Part shown: piece after piece, positions 1 to 5,400 of the stretch
Layout of the letters: each line of letters starts with the position of its first letter
Numbering within the stretch: position 1 is the stretch's first letter
From: Oscillospiraceae bacterium
Lineage (GTDB): Bacteria; Bacillota; Clostridia; Oscillospirales; UBA929
DNA length: 5,910 nt
Assembly (NCBI GenBank): GCA_031258665.1
Contig: JAIRML010000231.1
Coordinates: 1-5,910 of the forward strand
Reading direction: 5' to 3'
Program-made: the position numbers and the translations under genes
The notes under the pieces: generated by a model
What the model saw: only the letters and a program-made list of their open reading frames with translations
What the model was told of the DNA's origin: nothing
Database searches by the model: none

Positions 1-212
1 CTGGCCTTGGCTGGCGCCGGCGCGGCCGGCGGCGGCGTCTGTCGGGCGGGGGCAGATTTGACGTCAACGGCGGCATTTGGGGGCGCGGCGGACGAGGAGA
101 CCGGCGCGGACTCCTCAGAAACCACCGCATCCGGATCGTCATCCACCTTTTTGATCATGCCCATGCGTTCCAGCATGTCCACCATTTTTCGATTTTCTTT
201 TTTTGGAGCCAA
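1..212 (-). CDS. Hypothetical protein, N-terminal 70 residues only (3' end beyond window)
   Basis: I do not recognise this protein. From a TTG start at 212-210 it reads MAPKKENRKMVDMLERMG and continues open to the window edge. Residues 1-20 are basic and could form a short amphipathic helix. An acidic patch follows (KKVDDDPD), then from about residue 30 a low-complexity Ala/Pro/Ser linker. This suggests a soluble protein with a flexible linker before a domain that lies outside the window. TTG is chosen because GGGAGG lies 8 nt upstream and a good promoter lies further upstream. The in-frame ATG at 185-183 has no convincing ribosome site. The frame is also open upstream of the TTG through the leader, so a longer form cannot be excluded, but no ATG with a ribosome site is seen there. 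It is divergent from the zinc-ribbon gene at 537. Confidence 0.6.
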   Translation of the reverse strand, partial: MAPKKENRKMVDMLERMGMIKKVDDDPDAVVSEESAPVSSSAAPPNAAVDVKSAPARQTPPPAAPAPAKA

Positions 213-327
213 AACAAAAACCTCCCGCTCTATGCCGTACCGGCGGCGATTGACAAGAGACGGCCGCGCACGCGCGCAAATATTTCTGGAGACCTCACCA
301 TATGCGAACTTGCTATTAAAATAATCG
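213..327 (-). other. Untranslated leader of about 115 nt for the minus-strand gene
   Basis: The predicted transcription start lies about 7 nt past the -10 element at 334-339, which leaves a leader of roughly 115 nt before the TTG start. The RNA would be GC-rich in its middle and contains a small GCCG/CGGC hairpin just upstream of the ribosome site. I cannot match it to any riboswitch or ribosomal-protein leader consensus that I know. The frame of the downstream gene stays open across it, so part of it could instead be coding. Confidence 0.35.
221..226 (-). promoter_or_regulatory. Ribosome binding site supporting the TTG start
   Basis: The minus strand reads GGGAGG here, 8 nt before the TTG at 212-210. 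It is the best Shine-Dalgarno match in the region and is the reason for preferring TTG over the downstream ATG. Confidence 0.55.
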
Positions 328-333
328 TAATTT

Positions 334-362
334 ATTCTATACAAAAACACACGAAATGTCAA
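334..362 (-). promoter_or_regulatory. Near-consensus sigma-A promoter, leftward
   Basis: On the minus strand the -35 element is TTGACA (362-357), the spacer is exactly 17 nt and AT-rich, and the -10 element is TAGAAT (339-334). The -35 is perfect and the -10 has one mismatch. It points to the gene starting at 212. Confidence 0.8.
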
Positions 363-372
363 ATACAATTCT

Positions 373-412
373 CGGGCGCCCGGTTAAAGAAGTCGGCCGG
401 CCGCCGAGCGGC
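373..412. repeat. GC-rich palindromes between divergent promoters
   Basis: CGGGCGCCCG (373-382) and CGGCCGGCCG (394-403) are perfect 10-bp palindromes. GCCGC-CGA-GCGGC (400-412) overlaps the second and could form a hairpin. All lie between the leftward promoter at 334-362 and the proposed rightward promoter at 423-452, a suitable place for an operator. In GC-rich DNA such palindromes can arise by chance, and no T-run follows, so they are not terminators. Confidence 0.35.
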
Positions 413-422
413 GAAAAAACTC

Positions 423-452
423 TGTACAAAAGGCGGGCAGGTATTGTAAAAT
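423..452 (+). promoter_or_regulatory. Possible promoter of the zinc-ribbon gene
   Basis: A -35-like TGTACA (4/6) and a -10-like TAAAAT at 447-452 (5/6) are separated by 18 nt. Transcription would begin near 459 and give a leader of about 78 nt before the ATG at 537. It is weaker than the leftward promoter, but no better candidate is seen for this gene. Confidence 0.4.
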
Positions 453-536
453 AAAACCCATGGCACCCGCGTCGCCTGGTGCCGCGTCCGCCGTCGGGCG
501 GGCGTCAAAAGACAGGCAAAAGAGAGAGGGAATCGT

Positions 537-1058
537 ATGATCTGCGCAAACTGTCATCAACCGGTCCGGGAGGGGTCCCGATACTGCCCCCACTGTGGGT
601 TGCCGACACAGGCCGCCGCACCGCCGGCGCGGTCGTATGAATCCCGGCAGGTCTGGGAGGCGCCGCGGACAGTGTGGACGGCCGACCCCTACGCGGTCGC
701 CCCACCCGCCCCGCGCCCCGCGTGGCCGCCCGCGTCTGAGCAGGCGGAGAGCGCCGCCGCACAGAACGCACAGGGCACACAGGGCACACCAAAACAGGAA
801 GCGGCCCCGGAGATTTTGCCCACGGCGCGACTGGTGGGGTATTTCTTTCTCATGATGGTGCCTCTCGTCAACTTGGTCTGCGCCTGCGTGTGGTCGTTTG
901 GCCGCCGCACCGGCGCACAGCTCAAGGCGCTGGCCCGCGCCTCGCTCATCGTCATTTTGACCCTTTGGAGCGCCCTGGTGGGGCTTGTCTATCTGGCTGT
1001 CGTATACGGCCTGCCGCAACTCAACGCCATGCTGAACGCGCTGTTTGGGCCGATGTAG
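537..1058 (+). CDS. Zinc-ribbon membrane protein with two C-terminal transmembrane segments
   Basis: The 173-residue protein begins MICANCHQPV and has a CxxC-x10-CxxC zinc ribbon (C3, C6, C17, C20). Residues 22-95 are a Pro/Ala/Gln-rich flexible linker. Two hydrophobic segments follow, about 98-120 and 135-158. The first contains VPLVNLVCACVWSFG, which resembles the membrane segment of small zinc-ribbon proteins that are common and uncharacterised in Clostridia. By this layout the ribbon should be cytosolic and tethered to the membrane. The function is unknown; adaptor or regulatory roles are plausible but unsupported here. The start is fixed by GAGAGGG 6 nt before the ATG. It ends 74 nt before galE with no terminator between, so the two may be cotranscribed. 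Confidence 0.85.
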   Translation: MICANCHQPVREGSRYCPHCGLPTQAAAPPARSYESRQVWEAPRTVWTADPYAVAPPAPRPAWPPASEQAESAAAQNAQGTQGTPKQEAAPEILPTARLVGYFFLMMVPLVNLVCACVWSFGRRTGAQLKALARASLIVILTLWSALVGLVYLAVVYGLPQLNAMLNALFGPM

Positions 1059-1132
1059 GGTCTGCCCGAAAATTTTTCAAAATACCCGGAACTTACGGGG
1101 AAAAAGTTCGTCTCAAATAAAAGGAGAGTGCA

Positions 1133-2113
1133 ATGTCGATTTTAGTGACTGGCGGGGCCGGCTATGTGGGCAGCCACTGTGTGGCGGTGCTGCATGCGGC
1201 GGGAGAAGATGTCGTGGTGCTCGACGACCTGATGCGGGGGCACCGCGCGGCTGTAAACCCGAAGATCCGTCTGTACGCCGGATCCCTGAGCGACCCTGTC
1301 TATGTGGGCGAAATGTTCCGCCGGGAGCGGATCGAAGCGGTTTTCCACTTTGCCTCGCTGTCGCTGGCGGGCGAGAGCATGAAAAAACCGGGCCGGTATT
1401 TTTTGAACAATGTGGCCGGTACGGTCAACCTGCTGGAAGTGATGTGCGCACACGGATGTCCGCCGCTGGTTTTCTCATCCACGGCGGCCGTCTATGGGCA
1501 CCCGACGTCGAATCCCATTCGGGAGGATGCGCTGAAACGGCCGATGAGCCCTTATGGGGAGAGCAAACTGATGGTGGAAAACGTACTCAAATGGTACGAC
1601 GCCGCCTATGGGCTGCGCCACGTGGCGTTTCGTTATTTCAATGTGGCCGGCGCCGTGTCCGACGGAGGGATCGGGGAGGACCACCGGCCGGAGACGCATC
1701 TTGTCCCCATTGTGCTCCGGGCCGCGCGAGAGAAGACGCCCGTGAAGGTGTTTGGGACAGATTACCAGACGCCGGACGGCACCTGCGTACGGGATTATAT
1801 CCACGTAGAGGATCTCGTCGACGCACACCTGGCGGCCCTGCAGTACCTGCGCGGCGGCGGCGTGTCCGATGTCTTCAATCTCGGCCTGGGGCACGGGTTT
1901 TCGGTGCGGGAGATCATTGAGACCGCGCGCCGCGTGACTGGCGCGGCCATCCCCGCGGAAGCGGCGCCCCGACGCCCTGGAGACCCGGCGGAGCTCGTGG
2001 CGTTGACCGAAAAGGCCGAGCGCGTCCTCGGGTGGAAACCCAAACATCTGACGCCGGATGAGATCATCGCGTCCGCCTGGCGCTGGCACCGCAGCCACTC
2101 GGAGGGTTACTGA
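1133..2113 (+). CDS. galE: UDP-glucose 4-epimerase
   Basis: GalE interconverts UDP-glucose and UDP-galactose in the cytosol using tightly bound NAD. The 326-residue protein has the usual length of Gram-positive GalE and an extended SDR fold. The Rossmann motif GGAGYVGSH spans residues 7-15, with D31-D32 at the end of the second beta strand. HFASLSLAGES (72-82) matches the family's HFA...VGES element. The catalytic set is S115/S116-T117 with Y141 and K145 in YGESK. RYFNVAGA (167-174), GEDHRPETHL (181-190) and VRDYIHVEDL (219-228) are further hallmarks. GGAG 8 nt upstream supports the ATG. No galK or galT is nearby, so a role in making UDP-galactose for surface polysaccharide is as likely as Leloir galactose catabolism. 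A UDP-N-acetylglucosamine activity cannot be excluded from sequence alone. Confidence 0.95.
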   Translation: MSILVTGGAGYVGSHCVAVLHAAGEDVVVLDDLMRGHRAAVNPKIRLYAGSLSDPVYVGEMFRRERIEAVFHFASLSLAGESMKKPGRYFLNNVAGTVNLLEVMCAHGCPPLVFSSTAAVYGHPTSNPIREDALKRPMSPYGESKLMVENVLKWYDAAYGLRHVAFRYFNVAGAVSDGGIGEDHRPETHLVPIVLRAAREKTPVKVFGTDYQTPDGTCVRDYIHVEDLVDAHLAALQYLRGGGVSDVFNLGLGHGFSVREIIETARRVTGAAIPAEAAPRRPGDPAELVALTEKAERVLGWKPKHLTPDEIIASAWRWHRSHSEGY

Positions 2114-2151
2114 TCGTCTGCACGTCCAATATACCACATGTTGTGTGCAAA

Positions 2152-2157
2152 TACAAT
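2152..2157 (+). promoter_or_regulatory. Weak -10-like element upstream of the SLH gene
   Basis: TACAAT (5/6) lies in the AT-rich gap after galE, but the matching -35 position is poor (about 3/6). A promoter here would give the SLH gene its own transcript with a leader of about 67 nt. No terminator is seen after galE, so read-through from upstream is an alternative. Confidence 0.25.
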
Positions 2158-2217
2158 ATGTAGTGGGGAAGACCTGCGCGAAAAACGTAAATTTTGAGCC
2201 CTGATTTTCCAGAAAAT

Positions 2218-2224
2218 AGGAGAG
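2218..2224 (+). promoter_or_regulatory. Strong ribosome binding site of the SLH gene
   Basis: AGGAGAG lies 6 nt before the ATG at 2231. It is much better than anything before the internal ATG at 2339. It therefore decides the start and places the palindromic repeat at 2244-2313 inside the coding sequence. Confidence 0.8.
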
Positions 2225-2230
2225 ATTTCG

Positions 2231-3322
2231 ATGAGAAATATACCCAACGTGGGTTGCAACTGCAACCCACAACCCAAATTCTCGTTTTTTGTTGCCGCTT
2301 TGCGGCGACAAAGTACCAAAGGCGGATTGTGCGCCGCCATGTCTGCGGTTTTGCTGCTGAGCACGGGTTTGTGTTCCGCCGCCGCGATTGTCGGAGGGGA
2401 CATCACGCGGGCGATGGGTGGGTCCGAGATGGTTCCCATTTCGGACCCACCGCCGGAAAATCCGTTTGCGCCTGTCCTCGTAGAGGCGCCGTATGAGCTC
2501 GGGGCAGGCGAGGATCCGGCCTTTGTCGTGCTGGTGGAAAACCGCGGCGAAGCGGATCCGGCCCACATCATCCCGCGCTCCGGGCATCAGAATGGGACCG
2601 TGGTCGCGTGGGTGTATGACAGCGCGGGGGCGTTCGGTGTGCGCTACCTTGGCTGGGGCGTATTTTCCGACACGCAGGGCCAGTGGATGAACGACGCGGC
2701 GCTCTATCTGTCGGCCCGCGGCGTGGTACAGGGTGTGACAAACCCCGAGCTGACAGACGGTGTGATGACGGCGCAGTTTGCGCCGGAGCGGCCCGTCACG
2801 AGAGCGCAGTTTGTCACGATGCTGTTGCGGTTGCTGGATGTCGCGCCGGCGCAGGAAGATGGTCTCGGTCTCACCTTTGGAGATGCGGAAGAGATCCCCG
2901 TGTGGGCGCAGGAGGCCTTTGCGAGTGCCACGGCGCTCGGTATTGTCCGGGGCGATGCCGAGGGCAACATCCGCCCAAACGACACGATCACCCGGCAGGA
3001 TATGGCCGTCATGGCGCACCGCGCGATGGAGACATTTGAGATGCTGCCGGCCTTTTTTACACTGGAGTTCCTTCTTTTTGACGACTGGGGCGATGTGGCG
3101 GACTATGCCGCCGCGCCGTTGCAGAACCTCGCGAAGATGAAGCTTCTAAACGGCACGGACGGGCGCATGAACCCAAAAGGCCGGACAACCCGCGCCGAGG
3201 CCGCCCAATTCCTGTACAATCTCCTCACCTATGATACCGCCAAAGCCGCCGCCTCCGGTGCGGCAGACACCCCGGCGGACACCGAGGGGGCCGGCTCCCC
3301 CACCAGCGCCGAGGGGGCCTAA
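2231..3322 (+). CDS. Exported protein with three C-terminal SLH domains
   Basis: The 363-residue protein begins with a long signal peptide. Residues 1-32 are a basic n-region, residues 33-52 (LCAAMSAVLLLSTGLCSAAA) are the hydrophobic core, and cleavage is likely near the SAAA at 49-52. Residues 53-140 match no domain I know, though 113-141 resemble the beta-strand linker often found before SLH repeats. Three SLH domains follow: about 143-202 (VTRAQF at 189-194), 214-266 (ITRQDM at 253-258) and 283-332 (TTRAEA at 319-324). Such triplets bind pyruvylated secondary cell-wall polymer. The Gly/Ala/Thr-rich tail 338-363 is probably disordered. With so short an N-terminal part it may be a small surface or structural protein. 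Oddly, residues 5-27 are encoded by a dispersed palindromic repeat, and a 16-bp hairpin lies over codons about 63-74. An internal start at 2339 would still leave a short signal peptide but lacks a ribosome site. Confidence 0.85.
   Translation: MRNIPNVGCNCNPQPKFSFFVAALRRQSTKGGLCAAMSAVLLLSTGLCSAAAIVGGDITRAMGGSEMVPISDPPPENPFAPVLVEAPYELGAGEDPAFVVLVENRGEADPAHIIPRSGHQNGTVVAWVYDSAGAFGVRYLGWGVFSDTQGQWMNDAALYLSARGVVQGVTNPELTDGVMTAQFAPERPVTRAQFVTMLLRLLDVAPAQEDGLGLTFGDAEEIPVWAQEAFASATALGIVRGDAEGNIRPNDTITRQDMAVMAHRAMETFEMLPAFFTLEFLLFDDWGDVADYAAAPLQNLAKMKLLNGTDGRMNPKGRTTRAEAAQFLYNLLTYDTAKAAASGAADTPADTEGAGSPTSAEGA
2244..2313 (+). repeat. Palindromic repeat copy A (two hairpins), inside the SLH gene
   Basis: This 70-nt element matches the reverse complement of 5331-5400 at 63 of 70 positions. 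Hairpin 1 is GTGGGTTGC-AACT-GCAACCCAC (2249-2270, 9 perfect pairs). Hairpin 2 is TTGTTGCCGC-TTT-GCGGCGACAA (2289-2311, 10 pairs including one G-U). The seven differences from copy B are two in loop 1 (2258, 2259), two in the linker (2281, 2283), one in loop 2 (2301), one that converts A-U to G-U (2307) and one beyond the stem (2312). It is read in frame as part of the SLH protein's N-terminus. No transposase is nearby; a REP/MITE-like or Rickettsia-palindromic-element-like origin is inferred. Confidence 0.88.
2417..2451 (+). repeat. 16-bp near-perfect hairpin in the SLH coding sequence
   Basis: The arms 2417-2432 and 2436-2451 pair over 16 positions (15 Watson-Crick, one G-U at 2428/2440) around a TTC loop. 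The outer arm is GGTGGGTCCGA facing TCGGACCCACC. It encodes part of the mature protein just after the signal peptide (GGSEMVPISDPP). No second copy is visible in this window, so whether it is a mobile palindrome or a local RNA structure is unknown. Confidence 0.8.
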
Positions 3323-3331
3323 GCGGGCGCG

Positions 3332-3348
3332 GGCTCCCCGGCGGAGCC
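3332..3348 (+). repeat. Small hairpin after the SLH stop codon
   Basis: GGCTCC-CCGGC-GGAGCC forms a 6-bp GC-rich stem 10 nt after the SLH stop codon. No T-run follows, so it is at best a factor-dependent terminator or mRNA end stabiliser. A nearby second GGCGGAGCCGG (3354-3364) makes alternative pairings possible. Confidence 0.3.
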
Positions 3349-3386
3349 GGGTGGGCGGAGCCGGTGCGACGCGTTGAGAAAAGGGC

Positions 3387-3415
3387 TTGAAATGTGAAAA
3401 TTGTTATGATATAAT
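3387..3415 (+). promoter_or_regulatory. Strong promoter of tRNA-Pro
   Basis: The -35 element is TTGAAA (3387-3392), followed by a 17-nt AT-rich spacer and a perfect TATAAT at 3410-3415. TGA directly before it makes an extended -10. Transcription would start near 3422, about 9 nt before the mature tRNA. The strength fits a stable-RNA gene. Confidence 0.88.
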
Positions 3416-3430
3416 GAGAAACGTTGGCAT

Positions 3431-3507
3431 CCGGGTGTGGCGCAGCTTGGTAGCGCGCTTGAATGGGGTTCAAGAGGCCGCAGGTTCGACTCCTGTCACT
3501 CGGACCA
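3431..3507 (+). tRNA. tRNA-Pro with GGG anticodon
   Basis: A complete 77-nt cloverleaf with encoded CCA. The acceptor CCGGGTG (3431-3437) pairs with CACTCGG (3497-3503) with one G-U. The D stem is GCGC/GCGC (3440-3443, 3453-3456) and the D loop contains GG. The anticodon stem is CTTGA/TCAAG (3458-3462, 3470-3474) with loop ATGGGGT, which places GGG at 3465-3467. The T stem GCAGG/CCTGT encloses TTCGACT. The discriminator is A3504 and CCA lies at 3505-3507. GGG reads the proline codons CCC and CCU. It stands alone, with its own promoter and terminator. Confidence 0.95.
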
Positions 3508-3511
3508 ATCT

Positions 3512-3560
3512 GAAAGTCCTTCAAACGCTTGTGTTTCAGGCGTTTGAAGGACTTTCTTTT
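3512..3560 (+). terminator. Rho-independent terminator of tRNA-Pro
   Basis: Arms 3512-3528 and 3540-3556 are perfect reverse complements over 17 bp, with an 11-nt loop (3529-3539), followed by TTTT. It begins 5 nt after the tRNA CCA. The stem is unusually long and the T-run short. On the opposite strand no T-run follows the stem, so it is probably not a good terminator for the converging putP transcript. Confidence 0.9.
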
Positions 3561-3625
3561 GGGCCGGAAAACCATGCGGACATGTTAATATGCGGCGCCT
3601 TATGTGCGCATATGCATCCATAAGT

Positions 3626-3644
3626 GGGGACAGCGCGGGGACAG
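3626..3644. repeat. Short tandem motif GGGGACAG x2
   Basis: GGGGACAG occurs at 3626-3633 and 3637-3644 with an 11-nt period, in the gap between the tRNA terminator and the end of putP. The role is unknown. It could be the edge of a degraded repeat or a protein site; nothing nearby decides. Confidence 0.4.
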
Positions 3645-3665
3645 TGAGCGTGCCAGGCGCGCCAT

Positions 3666-5243
3666 TTAGCAGACAAAGGTTTTGGCGGCCTCGAATTCTT
3701 CTTGGATCTTGCGGCTCGGCGGCGCCGTCAGCAGTGACACAACGACGATGGCCGCGCAGGAGAGCAGGAAGGCGGGCAGCAGCTCGTAGATGCCGAACAC
3801 GCCGCCCAGCGGTTTGAGGAGGAGCTTCCAGATGAACACCGTGGCCCCGCCCGTAATCACCCCGGCCACCGCGCCGATGTGGTTACAGCGCTTCCAGAAA
3901 AGGGAAAACAGGACGAGCGGCCCGAAGCTGGCGCCGAAGCCTGCCCAGGCGAAACTGACGATCGTGAAGATGACACTGTTTTCGTCCAGCGCGATAAATA
4001 TGCCCGCCACGGCCACGGCCAGCAGCGTGATGCGGCTGACGAGCATGACCTGTTTGTCGGTCGCGTTTCGTTTGATCACACCTTGGAAAAGATCTTTTGA
4101 CACCGCGCTGGAGGCGATCAGCAGGTAGGAGTCGGAAGAGCTCATGATCGCCGCGAGGATGCCGGCCATCATGACGCCGGCCAGCAGCGGGTGGAACAGC
4201 GTGCGGGAGATGACGATGAAGACGTTCTCCGCGGCCGCGTAGGTGGACAGCTCCGCCGACGCGGGGAAGAGCGCCCGGCCGACGAGGCCGATGAACAGCG
4301 CGGCGGCCAGCGAGATGGCGCACCAGATTGTGGCGATCCGGCGGGAGCGCGTCAGTTCGTGGGACCGGCGGATGGCAAAGAACCGAAGCAGCACCTGCGG
4401 CATGCCGAAATAACCGAGGCCCCACGACAGCGTGGAGAGGATCGTGAGCAGGCCATAGGGGGACGCCGTCCCCCACAGCGGCGCGCCGTTTAAGATCTGC
4501 TGCACGCCGCTGTCGTTCGTCACGGGGGTCGCGAGGCCGAAGAAGTCCACAAACCCCGAGATGTTCTTGATGTTGTCGGACACGGCGCCCGGGCCGCCCG
4601 CCGCGATGACAGCCGCGCCCAGCACAGCCACCAACGCGATCACCATGACGATGCCTTGGATGAAGTCGGACAGACTCTCGGCCAAAAAGCCGCCCAAAAA
4701 CGTGTAGAGAACCACGAAGAATGCGCCGATAAGCATCATGGAGATATACGGCAAGTGAAAGATCTGAGCGAAGAGCTTGCCACCCGCGACAAAACAGCTT
4801 CCCGCGTACACGGCAAAGAAAATGAGAATCATCAGCGAGGAGATGGTGAGGAGCGGCTTCGTCTTCTGCTCTTTGAAACGGTTGGAGAAGAACTCGGGGA
4901 TCGTGATGGAATTGCCCGCCAGGGTGGAATAGCGGCGAAGGGGTTTGGCCACGATCAGCCAGTTGAGGTATGTCCCTACGAGCAGGCCGATAGCGGTCCA
5001 CGCGGCGTCCGCGAAGCCGCACCAGTAGGCGAGGCCCGGCACGCCCATGAGAAGCCAGCCGCTCATGTCGCTGGCTTCCGCACTCATGGCGGCCACCCAC
5101 GGCCCCAGGGAACGGCCCCCGATGAAGTAGTTTTCGCTGCTTTCGTTGGCCTTGCGTGCGTACACAAAGCCGATGGCGACGATGACGACCATGTAGGAAG
5201 CCACGGCGATCAGAACCTGCGTGGTGTTTGCATCCATACTCAC
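3666..5243 (-). CDS. putP: Sodium/proline symporter (SSS family)
   Basis: PutP imports proline with sodium across the cytoplasmic membrane, for nutrition or osmotic protection. The 525-residue protein has a PutP-like length and about 12-13 hydrophobic segments. The first is near 8-29 and the last near 486-506. The family signature SAEASDMSGWLLMGVPG lies at residues 54-70, with D59 and S61 matching the Asp/Ser pair in TM2 used for sodium and proline. WGLGYFGMPQVLLRFFA (274-290) and AAIMSSSDSYLLIASSA (364-380) are the other hallmarks, and S368-S369 correspond to the Ser-Thr sodium ligands of E. coli PutP. The start is GTG at 5243-5241, set by AAGGAG 6 nt upstream; the ATG two codons later is too far from it. 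It converges on tRNA-Pro and has a leader of about 180 nt carrying repeat copy B. No putA is nearby. Transport of a related solute is possible. Confidence 0.92.
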   Translation of the reverse strand: MSMDANTTQVLIAVASYMVVIVAIGFVYARKANESSENYFIGGRSLGPWVAAMSAEASDMSGWLLMGVPGLAYWCGFADAAWTAIGLLVGTYLNWLIVAKPLRRYSTLAGNSITIPEFFSNRFKEQKTKPLLTISSLMILIFFAVYAGSCFVAGGKLFAQIFHLPYISMMLIGAFFVVLYTFLGGFLAESLSDFIQGIVMVIALVAVLGAAVIAAGGPGAVSDNIKNISGFVDFFGLATPVTNDSGVQQILNGAPLWGTASPYGLLTILSTLSWGLGYFGMPQVLLRFFAIRRSHELTRSRRIATIWCAISLAAALFIGLVGRALFPASAELSTYAAAENVFIVISRTLFHPLLAGVMMAGILAAIMSSSDSYLLIASSAVSKDLFQGVIKRNATDKQVMLVSRITLLAVAVAGIFIALDENSVIFTIVSFAWAGFGASFGPLVLFSLFWKRCNHIGAVAGVITGGATVFIWKLLLKPLGGVFGIYELLPAFLLSCAAIVVVSLLTAPPSRKIQEEFEAAKTFVC

Positions 5244-5249
5244 GACACA

Positions 5250-5255
5250 CTCCTT
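5250..5255 (-). promoter_or_regulatory. Ribosome binding site deciding the putP GTG start
   Basis: The minus strand reads AAGGAG, 6 nt before the GTG at 5243-5241 and 12 nt before the alternative ATG at 5237-5235. The spacing favours GTG. Confidence 0.75.
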
Positions 5256-5257
5256 GA

Positions 5258-5299
5258 CTCATATTGGGCATCTCTCATGCCAAAGACGCTCATATTGGG
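5258..5299. repeat. 11-bp direct repeat in the putP leader
   Basis: CTCATATTGGG (plus strand) occurs exactly at 5258-5268 and 5289-5299, 31 nt apart. Copy one ends 2 nt upstream of the putP ribosome site on the minus strand. It could be a regulator site, or the mark of a small duplication. Confidence 0.55.
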
Positions 5300-5330
5300 G
5301 AAACCTGGGGCGCCTCGGGTGAGGTTGGCG

Positions 5331-5400
5331 CCTTGTTGCCGCGAAGCGGCAACAAAAAACAAAAATTTGGGTTGTGGGTTGCAGGGGCAACCCACGTTGG
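5331..5400 (-). repeat. Palindromic repeat copy B (two hairpins), in the putP leader
   Basis: Read on the minus strand, this is the second copy of the element at 2244-2313, with 63/70 identity. Hairpin 1 is GTGGGTTGC-CCCT-GCAACCCAC and hairpin 2 is TTGTTGCCGC-TTC-GCGGCAACAA with 10 perfect pairs. It has the same orientation relative to putP as copy A has to the SLH gene, and lies about 87 nt upstream of the putP start codon. It is therefore transcribed if the promoter at 5428-5436 is used. The T-rich stretch lies between the hairpins, not directly after a stem, so a classical terminator is unlikely. Confidence 0.88.

Noticed and set aside
384..1019. Long minus-strand open frame opposite the zinc-ribbon gene
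   Set aside because: It is rich in Arg/Gly/Pro as expected for the antisense of GC-rich coding DNA and has no recognisable domain. The plus-strand gene has clear motifs and a ribosome site.
1086..1112. GAACTT/AAGTTC inverted repeat between the zinc-ribbon gene and galE as a terminator
   Set aside because: The stem is only 6 AT-rich pairs and no T-run follows, so it would not terminate transcription.
2244..2313. Reading the repeat copies as rho-independent terminators
   Set aside because: The T-rich stretch lies between the two hairpins, about 8 nt after the first stem, and no T-run follows the second. Copy A also lies inside a coding frame behind a strong ribosome site.
2231..2395. Lipoprotein signal in the SLH protein (Cys at residue 48, LSTGLC)
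   Set aside because: The residue before the Cys is Leu, not Gly, Ala or Ser as a lipobox requires, and an SAAA cleavage site fits ordinary signal peptidase better.
1475..3019. 514-codon minus-strand open frame opposite galE and the SLH gene
   Set aside because: It runs antisense across two well-supported genes and their gap, and its composition is Arg/His/Pro-rich without motifs.
2339..3322. Shorter SLH protein starting at the internal ATG 2339
   Set aside because: It would still have a small signal peptide, but no Shine-Dalgarno sequence precedes it, whereas ATG 2231 has AGGAGAG at ideal spacing. Kept only as an alternative.
3431..3665. tRNA 3' end as the attachment site of an integrated element
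   Set aside because: No integrase is present and no second copy of the tRNA 3' end is visible. The sequence after CCA is the tRNA's own terminator.
3883..5271. 462-codon minus-strand frame overlapping putP
   Set aside because: It is a shifted frame of putP, with Arg/His-rich composition and no hydrophobic segments.
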